This document shows positions 35,914 through 45,283 of a DNA stretch of 54,646 nucleotides, piece after piece. A program made the translations under genes and the position numbers. Below the pieces are notes generated by a model. The model worked only from the letters and a program-made list of their open reading frames with translations. It was not told the DNA's origin and did no database searches. The stretch is from contig CAYQMF010000030.1 of the NCBI GenBank assembly GCA_964418595.1, positions 1 through 54,646 on the forward strand, read 5' to 3'. How positions within the stretch are numbered: the first letter of the stretch is position 1; the number at the start of each line of letters is the position of its first letter. Source of the DNA: CAYQMF01 sp964418595. Its GTDB lineage: Bacteria > Planctomycetota > UBA1135 > UBA2386.

Positions 35914-38205
35914 TCAACGACCGCCGCACACCCCTTGCAGGGCATTGCTCACGACCAGCCCGGCGGAGTTCGCGGGTGGATCGACGACCAGCCCTTGGAC
36001 GAACAGGCTCGCTCCCAGCAGCGCATCGTCGTTGGGCACGGGCAACGTGATCACACGCCCAACGGGGAACGGCACGACGACGTCGATCGAGACCGCGAGG
36101 CTGCATCCGGCCATGCCGAGCCAGGCGAGATCGATCGGCAAGGGGGTACCAAGCCACAGGTCGCGGGAGGCACCGAGCATCAGCGCAGCCGGACCGGTCA
36201 GGAGCAGGTTCGCGATGCTGACGCGCCAGCCCTCCCCGACCCACGGCAGGGAACCCGCGGTGACCGCAGGTACCCCGGCCGAGCCCGGGCACCCGCTCCC
36301 GAACGCGCGATTGTCCGGCAGGAACCCCGGCCCGAGTTCCCACACATCGTTGATCGCGTTCCCGCCGTAGCCGCTGAACACGACCGCCGCACCGCGGATC
36401 GAATCGAATGCCATCCCCGGGGCGGCTCGTGGGCTCGGCCCGCTGACGACGCCGATGGGACGCCAGTCGCTGCCGTCCCAGTCCCACGCATCGCTGAAGA
36501 ACGTCGTGGGCCCAGTCCGGCCCCCGAACAACACGACGCGCTCCCGGAGCGAGTCGTACACCATCAGGTGTTCCAATCGTGCGGGCGGGACGGCGCCAGG
36601 GAATCGCTGCGTCCACGACGCGCCATCCCACTCCCAGGTGTCCTGAAGAGAGCTGTTGTTCGACCCTTGGCCCCCGAACAACACCGTGCGGTTGCGGCGG
36701 CGGTCGAACGCCATCGCCGCGTCCCGGCGTGCCATGGGCGGCCCCGAGGCGAGCAAAGCCCACGCCGTCCCGTCGTAGCGCCAGGTCTCGTCCGTGTAGG
36801 GCGCGCTCGTGCCACCACCGCCAAAGGTGAGGATCGCCCCGGCGCTGGCGTCGTACGTGGCTGCCATCGACCCCATCCCTGGGCGACCCGCGCTCGGTCC
36901 CGCGGCCCAGTTGGCTCCGTCCCATTCCCAGGTGTCGGCGAGGTACTGACCGGACCCGGACTCGTCATAGCCCCCGAAGAGCACCGCGCGCTGGCGTGCC
37001 TCGTGGTACACGAGCACGTGCAGATGCCGACTGCGCGGCGACCGCTGGGGACTGTGCAGGATCCAGCTCGCGCCGCGCAGCTCCCAGGTCTGGTTCGAGG
37101 AGACCCCGTTCCGATACCCACCGAACATCACGATGCGGTCGCGGACGGAATCGAACGCCAGCGGCGACTGCCGGTTGACCGGCGCCGCCGGCAGTTCGCT
37201 CCAGCTCCCATCCCACTTCCATCCGTCGCGCATCACCGAGAAGTTGTTGTCACCGCCCACGAGGAGAACCGGGCGGCGCCCACCATCCAACGTCCACGCC
37301 ATGGCGTGGCGCATCCGCGCGGGAGGCACCGGTGAGGGGAACAACTGCGTCCAACGCCCGGCACCGTCGTAGCGCCATGTGTCGTTCATCGGCACCGTCC
37401 CGTTCGAACCACCGAACAGGACCACGTAGCTCGACACACCCGAGTCGTACCACGACATCGCCGCATCCCGGCGCGCGGGTGGCGACAGGGATGACGCCAC
37501 CTGCTGCCAGGTCTGCGCCGTCACATCGAACTCCCAGGTATCCGAGAGCAGACCCGCACTCGCGCTCCGCCCACCGAACAGCACGATCTTCCCGAGCGCC
37601 GACGCGTAGGTCATGCAGTGCCCTTCGCGCGCCGGTGGTCGCGGGCCTCCTTGCACCGCAACCCAGCTCGACCCGTCGAACAGGTACGTGTCGTCCTTGA
37701 ACGCCCCATCGAAGCCGCCGAACAAGACGGCGACGTCGTTGTTCGTGTCGCTGGCCATCGCGTGCCCGCGGCGTGACGTGGGCGGTGTCCCGGATGGACG
37801 AACGAGACTCCAGTGGTTCCCGGTCCAGCGCCACGTGTCGGCCGCCACGGGCACGCCGCGTGCAGTCACTCCACCGAATACGACGACACCCGCGTCGCCG
37901 CCCCGACCTGCGAATGCGAGTGCTCCAGCCATCCGTTCGGGAGGCACGACGCCGCGGCGTGCCGACCTGGTCCAGACCCCGTCCCGATGGACCCAGGTGT
38001 CAGTCATGATTGGCCCGAGGCTCGCGTCACGCGCGCCGCCGAACGCGACGACACTCCCCACCGCCGGAATCCGCGTTGGCACGAGCATCAGGCCCGTGCG
38101 GCCGGCGAACTCGTGCCACTCGAACCGGGTCTGCGCGGCCGCCATGCCGACACAGACTGAGATGATCAGACTGTTGGCAAGACGCCGGCAGAGAACGTCG
38201 GTCAT
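35914..38205 (-). CDS. Secreted Kelch-repeat protein with C-terminal planctomycete domain
   Basis: About 763 residues from the ATG at 38205. That start begins a signal peptide (hydrophobic stretch near residues 8-22, ending AAAQ); the longer frame upstream would put 55 charged residues before it. About twelve Kelch repeats follow (FGG cores with DTW-x-W ends), forming one or two beta-propellers. The last 125 residues form a different domain (starting AFGSGCPGS, later PNDDALLGASLFVQG) that I recognise from many secreted planctomycete proteins. Function is unknown; possibly ligand binding at the surface. It is divergent from the kinase at 38322. Confidence 0.9.
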   Translation of the reverse strand: MTDVLCRRLANSLIISVCVGMAAAQTRFEWHEFAGRTGLMLVPTRIPAVGSVVAFGGARDASLGPIMTDTWVHRDGVWTRSARRGVVPPERMAGALAFAGRGGDAGVVVFGGVTARGVPVAADTWRWTGNHWSLVRPSGTPPTSRRGHAMASDTNNDVAVLFGGFDGAFKDDTYLFDGSSWVAVQGGPRPPAREGHCMTYASALGKIVLFGGRSASAGLLSDTWEFDVTAQTWQQVASSLSPPARRDAAMSWYDSGVSSYVVLFGGSNGTVPMNDTWRYDGAGRWTQLFPSPVPPARMRHAMAWTLDGGRRPVLLVGGDNNFSVMRDGWKWDGSWSELPAAPVNRQSPLAFDSVRDRIVMFGGYRNGVSSNQTWELRGASWILHSPQRSPRSRHLHVLVYHEARQRAVLFGGYDESGSGQYLADTWEWDGANWAAGPSAGRPGMGSMAATYDASAGAILTFGGGGTSAPYTDETWRYDGTAWALLASGPPMARRDAAMAFDRRRNRTVLFGGQGSNNSSLQDTWEWDGASWTQRFPGAVPPARLEHLMVYDSLRERVVLFGGRTGPTTFFSDAWDWDGSDWRPIGVVSGPSPRAAPGMAFDSIRGAAVVFSGYGGNAINDVWELGPGFLPDNRAFGSGCPGSAGVPAVTAGSLPWVGEGWRVSIANLLLTGPAALMLGASRDLWLGTPLPIDLAWLGMAGCSLAVSIDVVVPFPVGRVITLPVPNDDALLGASLFVQGLVVDPPANSAGLVVSNALQGVCGGR

Positions 38206-38321
38206 GGGAGCGGAAGGCGGTGAGGCGCACTCTACGACCGACCGTGCGCCGCGGACATCCCCGGAGGGAGCGCCATCGGGCGACGCCGCAACCTTGACCG
38301 CAGGCCCGTCCACCCTCGACC

Positions 38322-41111
38322 ATGGAGCCTCCCGCCATGACCTCTTCCGGCTCGCCCCCGACCCTGCCACTCGAAGTCGAACGGGCGTTCCTGGAGGCGG
38401 TGGACCTGCCGGCGGAGGCGAGGCTCGCTGCCATCGAGGTGCTGTGCACGCGCTGGCCGACGCACGCGGAGGCCATGCGACGTTGGGCCGCCAGCATCGC
38501 GACCGGCGCCGAGCCCCGCCCCGTGGTGGGTCTCCGATCCGTCGGTCCCTACCGCATCCTCGAACAGATCGCCGAGGGCGGCATGGGCGTGGTCTTCGCT
38601 GCGGAGCAGACGCACCCCGTGCGCCGGCGCGTCGCGGTCAAGGTCATCAAGCCCGGCATGGACAGCCGCGAGGTGCTCGCCCGCTTCGAGCAGGAGCGGC
38701 AGGCACTCGCGCTCATGAACCACCCGCACATCGCCAAGGTCCTGGAGGCGGGGACGACGCCGGAGGGGCGGCCATTCTTCGCGATGGAGTTCGTGGCGGG
38801 GCTGCCGATCACGACCTTCGTCGACAAGAACCGGCTGACGATGCGCGAGCGCCTCGAGCTGTTCGCGCAGGTGTGCGAGGGGGTCCAGCACGCGCACCAG
38901 AAGGGGATCATCCACCGCGACATCAAGCCGTCGAACATCCTGGTGACGTTCCACGACGGCAAGGCGATCGCGAAGATCATCGACTTCGGCGTGGCCAAGG
39001 CGACGCAGCAGCCGCTGACGGAGAAGACCGTCTACACGCATCAGGGCCAGCTCGTGGGCACGCCGGAGTACATGAGCCCGGAGCAGGCGGAGATGACCGG
39101 CGTGGCGGTCGACACGCGCTCCGACATCTACTCGCTGGGCGTGTTGCTGTACGAGCTGCTCACAGGCTCACTACCGTTCGACCGCGAGACGTTCCGCAAG
39201 GCCGGCTTCCAGGGGATGGTCAAGATCCTGCGTGAGCAGGAGCCGGACAAGCCGAGCACGAAGGTCACGACGATCGGCGCGGCGGGCGCGGAGCTGGCGA
39301 CGCGCCGGCGCACGGATCTCGGCGGACTCAAGCGTTCGCTGCGCGGCGATCTCGACTGGATCACGATCAAGGCGCTGGAGAAGGATCCATCGCGCCGCTA
39401 CCAGAGCGCGGGCGAGTTCGGCGCCGACATCCTGCGACACATGCGCGACGAGCCGGTGGTCGCGGGGCCACCGACGTTCGCGTACCGCCTGCGTAAGCTC
39501 GCGCGGCGACATCGGGGGCCGCTCGCAGCAGGGGTGGCGGTGCTGGTGGCGCTGGTCGGCGGATTGGTGGTCAGCCTGTGGCTGTACGTCGAGACCGACC
39601 GGGCATGGATGTCGGAGCGAACAGCCAAAGACGCCGAGTCTTCCGAACGGCGGAGGGCGGAGGAGCTGGCCGCGCAACTCAGGGTCGAACGTGACAGCGC
39701 GGAGAACGCCCGGGTCGAAGCCAACGCGCAGCGTGACAAGGCCGAAGCCGCACAGACGAATGCCGAGGCGATGCGGCAGGAAGTGCAAGAGATGGCGGCC
39801 AGTTTCGCCAGCCTTCTCCTCCCGCGATCGGCACCCGGAGCTCCGGCGCCCACCGAGGATTCACAACGAGCCCTCCTGGCGCAGATCCAGGGACTTGCCG
39901 AACAACTCATGGTCTTCGATGCCGATGCGCAGGTGCGTGCCATGACGCTGGCGGCCAAACGACTCCCTCGGGGATCCGAAGGGCTCGCCGCCATGCGCGC
40001 GTGGTACGCCGACGCCAAAGCCCGTATCACACAGCGCGAGTTCGCGTTCCAGGCGCTGGCGAGCAACACCGCCGACGAGAGGACCAAGAAGGCAAGCGAG
40101 GGCAGGGTACTTCAGGCGCAGCATGCCCTCCTGGACCGGATCGGAACGCGCATCCGCATCGCCGAGTCGGTGGACGAGATCACCCTCGTGCAGGCGAGCC
40201 CTGGGTGGCGCGACGCTGCCGCGTACGTCGCGAAGACGCCCGCCTACGCAGGGTTCACTCTCCGCCCTCAACGCGGTCTCATCCCCTTGGGAGTCGACCC
40301 GGATTCAGGCCTGCTCGAGTTCGCGCACTACGGATCCGGAACCCCAGCGTCCCGACGCCCGGACGGCAAGCTCGATCACGCTGACGACTTCTCCGTCGTC
40401 TTCGTACTCCTCCCTCCGGCCCGCGGCGCGTGGATCGGAGTGCAGAAGGACCAACCCAACCGCCCCAACTTCGATGCCGACGCGAACCCCAACGAGCCAG
40501 AAGCCAGACAGGTCGACATCGACGCTCTCCTGATCTCGAAGTTCGAACTCACACAAGCCCAATGGTCCACCCTCGCGGAGGGACCGAACCCGAGCGCGTA
40601 CTACGGAGCCGCGAACCCCGTCGAGTTCGTCGACCAACCCACCTGCATCCGCGTGCTCGCCTGGCACGGCATGGAGCTGCCCACGGAGGTCGAGTGGGAA
40701 TACGCCTGTCGAGCGGGCACGACGACGCCCTGGTACACCGGGGCCACCCGCGAGTCCCTGCTCGGCACGCCCGTCGCGGCCAACATCGCCGACGTGACCC
40801 TGCTCGAGCGTGGTGCGCCGCGCGACGCGTTCGACGTGTGGGAGGAATACGACGACGACATGCCCGTGCACGGTCGCACCGGCATGCTCCGCCCCAATGC
40901 CTTCGGCCTGCACGACACGCTCGGCAACGTGTTCGAGCTGTGCATCCTGGGTGCCGGCCCGCACGCGGAGGGCCAGCTCGCGGTAGTGCGCGGCGGCGCT
41001 TGGAACCGCAACGCCAAGTGGGCGCGAGCGACGGCGCGCATCGAGATCCCGGCGGCTGGTACTCGGTTCGACAACCTCGGGCTGCGTCCGATCCTGCGCC
41101 TGCGCAAGTGA
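38322..41111 (+). CDS. Ser/Thr kinase fused to an FGE/SUMF1-like domain
   Basis: 929 residues. The kinase domain (about residues 75-350) has EGGMGVV, Lys107 in VAVK, HRDIKPSN from residue 198 and intact DFG and SPEQ motifs, so it is probably active. One membrane helix (about 398-425) and a coiled coil follow. Residues 690-929 match the formylglycine-generating enzyme/C-type lectin-like fold, with ELPTEVEWEYACRAGT, NAFGLHDTLGNVFEL and VVRGGAWNRNAKWARATAR. The paired catalytic cysteines of true FGE near the end are not seen, so this domain may bind rather than modify. It is probably a sensor kinase with an outside ligand domain. An alternative start is 38337. Confidence 0.93.
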   Translation: MEPPAMTSSGSPPTLPLEVERAFLEAVDLPAEARLAAIEVLCTRWPTHAEAMRRWAASIATGAEPRPVVGLRSVGPYRILEQIAEGGMGVVFAAEQTHPVRRRVAVKVIKPGMDSREVLARFEQERQALALMNHPHIAKVLEAGTTPEGRPFFAMEFVAGLPITTFVDKNRLTMRERLELFAQVCEGVQHAHQKGIIHRDIKPSNILVTFHDGKAIAKIIDFGVAKATQQPLTEKTVYTHQGQLVGTPEYMSPEQAEMTGVAVDTRSDIYSLGVLLYELLTGSLPFDRETFRKAGFQGMVKILREQEPDKPSTKVTTIGAAGAELATRRRTDLGGLKRSLRGDLDWITIKALEKDPSRRYQSAGEFGADILRHMRDEPVVAGPPTFAYRLRKLARRHRGPLAAGVAVLVALVGGLVVSLWLYVETDRAWMSERTAKDAESSERRRAEELAAQLRVERDSAENARVEANAQRDKAEAAQTNAEAMRQEVQEMAASFASLLLPRSAPGAPAPTEDSQRALLAQIQGLAEQLMVFDADAQVRAMTLAAKRLPRGSEGLAAMRAWYADAKARITQREFAFQALASNTADERTKKASEGRVLQAQHALLDRIGTRIRIAESVDEITLVQASPGWRDAAAYVAKTPAYAGFTLRPQRGLIPLGVDPDSGLLEFAHYGSGTPASRRPDGKLDHADDFSVVFVLLPPARGAWIGVQKDQPNRPNFDADANPNEPEARQVDIDALLISKFELTQAQWSTLAEGPNPSAYYGAANPVEFVDQPTCIRVLAWHGMELPTEVEWEYACRAGTTTPWYTGATRESLLGTPVAANIADVTLLERGAPRDAFDVWEEYDDDMPVHGRTGMLRPNAFGLHDTLGNVFELCILGAGPHAEGQLAVVRGGAWNRNAKWARATARIEIPAAGTRFDNLGLRPILRLRK

Positions 41112-41126
41112 TCGGGCTACCCGCAC
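41108..41126. terminator. Weak hairpin overlapping the kinase stop codon
   Basis: GTG, a two-base bulge, CGGG, a CTA loop, then CCCG and CAC. It overlaps the TGA and lies between two convergent genes. The stem is short, so support is weak. Confidence 0.25.
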
Positions 41127-41136
41127 CCCCTCCCCC

Positions 41137-41562
41137 TCACGCATCGTTCTCCGGGTTGGGCGAGGTCGCCAGCCGGAAGCGTGAGACCTCCGTCGGGCCC
41201 TTCAACCCCGGCATGACGGCGGCGATGCCGGTGCCGAGACGGCCGCAGTAGAAGAAGGCGAGCACCCGCCCCGACACGGTGGCGCAGCCGTGCCAGAACT
41301 GGTGTTCGACGAGGTGGAACATCGCGAGGTTGTCGAGTTCGTAGGCGCGCGGCGGCCCGGACTCGCTGCCGAAGATCCGCCGCATCAGGAGAGACAGCAC
41401 CGCGCGCAGGCCGTCGGAGATCTCCGGCCGGCCGAGGCGACCGATGTCGCGCTCCACGATGGAGAAGAAGTAGTCGAGCGCCTTCTCGTACGCGGTGGGA
41501 TGGAGCATGCGCTGGCGCAGGGCGGCCAGGGTCTTCTCCAACGGAGCGGGTGCGGCGTTCAT
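41137..41562 (-). CDS. Hypothetical cytoplasmic protein
   Basis: 141 residues from the ATG at 41562. A longer frame starts at 41649 but adds a charged tail without coding character. Not recognised. It is mixed helix and strand, with an AYELDNLAMFHLVEHQFWHG segment rich in aromatic and His residues and an FFYCGRLGTGIAAV strand. No signal peptide or membrane helix. It is convergent with the kinase gene and divergent from the thiolase gene. Confidence 0.65.
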   Translation of the reverse strand: MNAAPAPLEKTLAALRQRMLHPTAYEKALDYFFSIVERDIGRLGRPEISDGLRAVLSLLMRRIFGSESGPPRAYELDNLAMFHLVEHQFWHGCATVSGRVLAFFYCGRLGTGIAAVMPGLKGPTEVSRFRLATSPNPENDA

Positions 41563-41726
41563 GCGCCACCGTGTCGCGGCACGGACGACGGGTCGAGTGA
41601 TCGTGTTGCCATGCGGTTCCTGTGGCCGCGACACCTCGCGCGGTGACACGCCAGATCAGAAAGACTCACCGCTGCACGCCATCCCCCGCGCTTGCCCGCC
41701 CCCCGCGCGCCGGTACACCCATCGTC

Positions 41727-43031
41727 ATGTCCAACGCCCCGGTCGTCCTCGCCGCCGGCATCCGCACCCCGTGGGCGCGCGCGGGCGCGCAGATGGCGAA
41801 GGAGTCCGCCGCGCACCTCGGTGCGCTCGCGGCACGCGAACTGCTCGCGCGCACCGGGCTCGACCCGGCCGACCTCGACGAAGTGATCGCCGGTTGCGTG
41901 GGCCCGCCACACGACCAGGCCAACGTCGGGCGCGTGCTGGCGCTGCGCGCCGGGGTCCCGCGCGCGGTGCCGGCGCGCACCGTGGCGCGCAACTGCGCCA
42001 GCGGCATCGAGGCGGTGACCAGCGCCATCGCCAACATCCGCGCCGGTCTCGGCGAGACCTTCCTCTGCGTCGGCGTCGAGGTGATGAGCGCGTATCCGCT
42101 GATCTTCGGGCCGCAGGCAACCTCGATCTTCGCGCGGCTGGCGCGCGCCAGGTCCCTCGGCGCGCGGCTCGCAACGCTCGCCTCGTTCCGACCCCGCATG
42201 TTCGCGCCGCGCGTCGCGCTCAGCGAAGGCCTCACCGACCCGGTGAGCGGGCTCATCATGGGCAGCACCGCGGAGCTGCTCGCGCGCGAGTTCGGGATCG
42301 AACGCAAGGTCGCCGACGCCTTCGCCTGCGAGAGCCACCGTCGCGCCGAGGCCGCGCGGAACGCCGGTCGCTTCGACCGTGAGATCGTGCCGGTGCTGCC
42401 GCTGGGCGCGCGAGCGGAACAACGCTCGATGACCACCGACGACGGCATCCGCGACGGCCAGACCCTTGAGGCCCTCGCGAAGTTGAAGCCGTACTTCGAG
42501 AAGCCCGATGGTCAGGTGACGGTGGGCAACTCGTCGCAGATCACCGACGGGGCGGCCGCGCTCCTCGTCACGACCGCCGCCCGCGCGCGGGCCCTCGGGC
42601 TCACGCCACTCGCCCGCATCCGTTCCTTCGCGTGGGCCGGCTGCGATCCGGCCCGCATGGGCCTCGGTCCCGTCTACGCGTCCGCGCAGGCCCTCGACGC
42701 CGCCGGCTGCACGCTCGCCGACATGGGCGTGATCGAGATCAACGAAGCGTTCGCGGCGCAGGTGCTCGCGTGCAGCAAGGCGTTCGAGAGCGACGCGTTC
42801 GCGCGCGCGCAGCTCGGCCGCGACAAGGCGCTCGGCGCGCTCGACCCGGCGCGCACCAACCCCAACGGTGGCGCGATCGCGCTCGGCCACCCGGTGGGCG
42901 CGACCGGCGCCCGCCTGCTGCTCACGCTCGCGCACGAGCTGATCGAACGGGACTGCGAACTCGGGCTGGCGACCCTGTGCATCGGCGGCGGCCAGGGCGG
43001 CGCGGTGGTGCTCGAGAGGATCGCGGCATGA
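41727..43031 (+). CDS. fadI: Acetyl-CoA acyltransferase (thiolase), fatty acid beta-oxidation
   Basis: 434 residues. Catalyses CoA-dependent cleavage of 3-ketoacyl-CoA to acetyl-CoA and a shortened acyl-CoA. Thiolase residues are all in place: nucleophile Cys90 in ARNCASGIEA, the NEAFA motif, His388 in ALGHPVGATGAR and Cys418 in CIGGGQGG. The length and the partner gene fit the FadI/FadJ pair more than FadA/FadB; FadA remains possible. The ATG at 41727 matches the family start. The stop overlaps the next start by four bases, as expected for two subunits of one complex. Confidence 0.93.
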   Translation: MSNAPVVLAAGIRTPWARAGAQMAKESAAHLGALAARELLARTGLDPADLDEVIAGCVGPPHDQANVGRVLALRAGVPRAVPARTVARNCASGIEAVTSAIANIRAGLGETFLCVGVEVMSAYPLIFGPQATSIFARLARARSLGARLATLASFRPRMFAPRVALSEGLTDPVSGLIMGSTAELLAREFGIERKVADAFACESHRRAEAARNAGRFDREIVPVLPLGARAEQRSMTTDDGIRDGQTLEALAKLKPYFEKPDGQVTVGNSSQITDGAAALLVTTAARARALGLTPLARIRSFAWAGCDPARMGLGPVYASAQALDAAGCTLADMGVIEINEAFAAQVLACSKAFESDAFARAQLGRDKALGALDPARTNPNGGAIALGHPVGATGARLLLTLAHELIERDCELGLATLCIGGGQGGAVVLERIAA

Positions 43032-45253
43032 GCCTGCCGAAGTCGTTCCCGATTCCGCAGGACGCCCCGCCGCCCGGCGCGTGCATCAAGGTCGAGCGGC
43101 CCGAGCCGGGGCTGGCGGTGCTCGTCTTCGATCCCCCCCATCGCAGCCTCGCGGTCTTCGACGGTCCGCTGCTGCGCGACCTCGACGCCGCGCTGGCTGC
43201 GGTCGAAGCCGACGCGTCGCTGCAGGGGCTCGTGCTCACCGGCCGCGCGAGCGACCAGTTCCTCGGCGGCGCCGACGTCGAGGGCATCCTGCAGCTCGAA
43301 GACGAAGCCGCCGGCCGCGACATCGTGCTCGCGGTGCACGCGATCTTCGCCCGCGTCGCGCACAGCCGGCTGCGCACGGTCGCCGCCATCGGCGGCGCCG
43401 CGCCCGGTGGCGCCTACGAGCTCGCGCTGTGCTGCGACCGGATCGTCGCCACCGACGACAAGAAGACCCAGCTCGGCCTGCCGGAGGTCAAGCTCGGCAT
43501 CTTCCCCGGCTGGGGTGGCGTGCATCGCCTGCCGCGCCGCGTCGGCATCGTCGGCGCCCTCGACGCGATCCTCAGCGGACGGCTGTTCGCGGCGCGCGAC
43601 GCCCTGCGTCGTGGTCTCGTCGACCGCGTCACCAAGCCCGAGCTGCTGCGCAAGGTCGCCGCCGACCTCGCGCTGGGGCGCAGCAAGGCCCCGCGTCGCC
43701 GGCGCGGCCTCGCCGGCTGGCTGGTCGACCGCAACCCGCTCGCGCTCGCCTTCATCGGCCGGCGCGCCCGCGCCCAGATCATGCGCCAGACGCGCGGCCG
43801 CTACCCAGCGCCGCTGCGCGCGCTCGACCTCGTGCTCGCCAGCCTCCGTCACGCGCCGCGCCGCTTCGCGGAGGTCGAGGCGGCGGCGATCGGCCCGCTG
43901 GTCGCCGGACCCATCAGCAAGAACCTGGTCCGCCTGTTCCTCGACTCGGAGACCGCCAAGAAGCAGGGCCGCGCGTTCGGCACCGGCAAGCCGCGCCGTG
44001 TCGAGCGCGCCGGCGTCGTGGGTGGCGGCGTGATGGGCGGCGCGATCGCCTCGCTCCTCGCCGAGAAGGGCTGCCAGACGCGCCTCGCCGACCTCGCGCC
44101 CGAAGCGCTCGACGCAGCGCTGCACGAGCATCGCGCCGGCGTCACGAAGCTGCTGAAGCAACGCCGGCTCGCGCCCGCCGACGCCGACGCGGCGATCGAT
44201 CGCCTCGACGTGACGCGGGACACGACGACGCTGCGCGCCGCCGACGTGGTGATCGAGGCGGTGGCCGAGCGCCTCGACGTCAAGCGCAAGGTGCTCGGCT
44301 CGCTCGCCACGGCACTGCGACCCGACGCGATCCTCGCCACCAACACGTCGTCGCTCTCGGTCGACGCGATCGCCGACGGCCTGCCGCAACCGGAACGCGT
44401 CGTCGGCCTGCACTTCTTCAACCCGGTGCGCAAGATGCCGCTGGTCGAGGTCGTGCGCGGCACGCACACGAGCGACGAGGTCGTCGCCACGGCGTGTTCG
44501 CTCGCCGTCCGGCTCGGCAAGACCCCGGTCGTGGTGCGCGACGTCGCGGGGTTCCTCGTCAACCGCTGCCTCGGCCCGTATCTCGACGAGGCCGTGCGCC
44601 TGTTCGTCGACGGCGCCGACCCGGCCAAGGTCGACCGCCTGCTGGTCGAGTTCGGCATGCCGATGGGACCGTTCGCGCTTCTCGACGAGGTCGGCTTCGA
44701 CATCGCCGCGCACGCAGGGGCATCGCTGCAGGCGGCGTACGGAGGCCGCATGCAGGCGAGCGACGGGCTGGCCAGCCTCATCGCCGTCGGCCGGCTGGGC
44801 AAGAAGTCGGGGCACGGCTTCTACCGGCACGACCGCAAAGGTCAGCGACGGCCGGTGGTCAGCGACTTCAACCACTTCCACCAGCGCAGCGCGAGCGCGC
44901 GCGCGCTCACCGGCGACCAGCTCGTCGATCGCTTGATCCTGCCGATGGTGAACGAGGCGATCCGCTGCCTCGCCGAAGGCGTGGTGGCGAGCGCTGCGGA
45001 GCTGGATCTGGCGATGGTGTTCGGCACGGGCTTCGCGCCCTTCCTCGGCGGGCCGCTGCGCTGGGCAGACAGCGTCGGCCTGCGCGAGCTGAGCCACCGC
45101 ATGGATGCGGTCGCCGCGAGTGCGGATGTGATCTCGCGCAGCGAAGGCCTCGAGCGGTTCCTGCCGACGCCGCACCTGCGCGTGCTGGTGAAGACCGGCG
45201 GGGCGCTGTATGCGCCGGCGCCGGTTGCCGCGGCGAGCGGCCCGGGGCTCTGA
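43028..45253 (+). CDS. fadJ: Enoyl-CoA hydratase / 3-hydroxyacyl-CoA dehydrogenase (FadJ-type)
   Basis: 741 residues, full length for the beta-oxidation multifunctional alpha subunit. Residues 20-200 are the crotonase (hydratase) domain with catalytic Glu131 in PGGAYE and Glu153 in GLPEVKLGI. The NAD-binding Rossmann motif GVVGGGVMGG lies near residue 330 and the dehydrogenase His462 in LHFFNPV. The VRDVAGFLVNR and GKKSGHGFY segments mark the C-terminal dehydrogenase domains. With the upstream thiolase it turns enoyl-CoA into acetyl-CoA plus shortened acyl-CoA in the cytoplasm. Confidence 0.94.
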   Translation: MSLPKSFPIPQDAPPPGACIKVERPEPGLAVLVFDPPHRSLAVFDGPLLRDLDAALAAVEADASLQGLVLTGRASDQFLGGADVEGILQLEDEAAGRDIVLAVHAIFARVAHSRLRTVAAIGGAAPGGAYELALCCDRIVATDDKKTQLGLPEVKLGIFPGWGGVHRLPRRVGIVGALDAILSGRLFAARDALRRGLVDRVTKPELLRKVAADLALGRSKAPRRRRGLAGWLVDRNPLALAFIGRRARAQIMRQTRGRYPAPLRALDLVLASLRHAPRRFAEVEAAAIGPLVAGPISKNLVRLFLDSETAKKQGRAFGTGKPRRVERAGVVGGGVMGGAIASLLAEKGCQTRLADLAPEALDAALHEHRAGVTKLLKQRRLAPADADAAIDRLDVTRDTTTLRAADVVIEAVAERLDVKRKVLGSLATALRPDAILATNTSSLSVDAIADGLPQPERVVGLHFFNPVRKMPLVEVVRGTHTSDEVVATACSLAVRLGKTPVVVRDVAGFLVNRCLGPYLDEAVRLFVDGADPAKVDRLLVEFGMPMGPFALLDEVGFDIAAHAGASLQAAYGGRMQASDGLASLIAVGRLGKKSGHGFYRHDRKGQRRPVVSDFNHFHQRSASARALTGDQLVDRLILPMVNEAIRCLAEGVVASAAELDLAMVFGTGFAPFLGGPLRWADSVGLRELSHRMDAVAASADVISRSEGLERFLPTPHLRVLVKTGGALYAPAPVAAASGPGL

Positions 45254-45283
45254 ACGACTGCCGTCCGCCTACCAGTCGAGCCC
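45245..45283. terminator. Two-part hairpin between convergent genes (bidirectional terminator candidate)
   Basis: GGGCTC (45245-45250) pairs with GAGCCC (45278-45283) and, after a one-sided bulge, GACTG (45256-45260) with CAGTC (45273-45277), eleven base pairs in all. It overlaps the stop codons of both convergent genes. No T-run is present. Confidence 0.5.
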
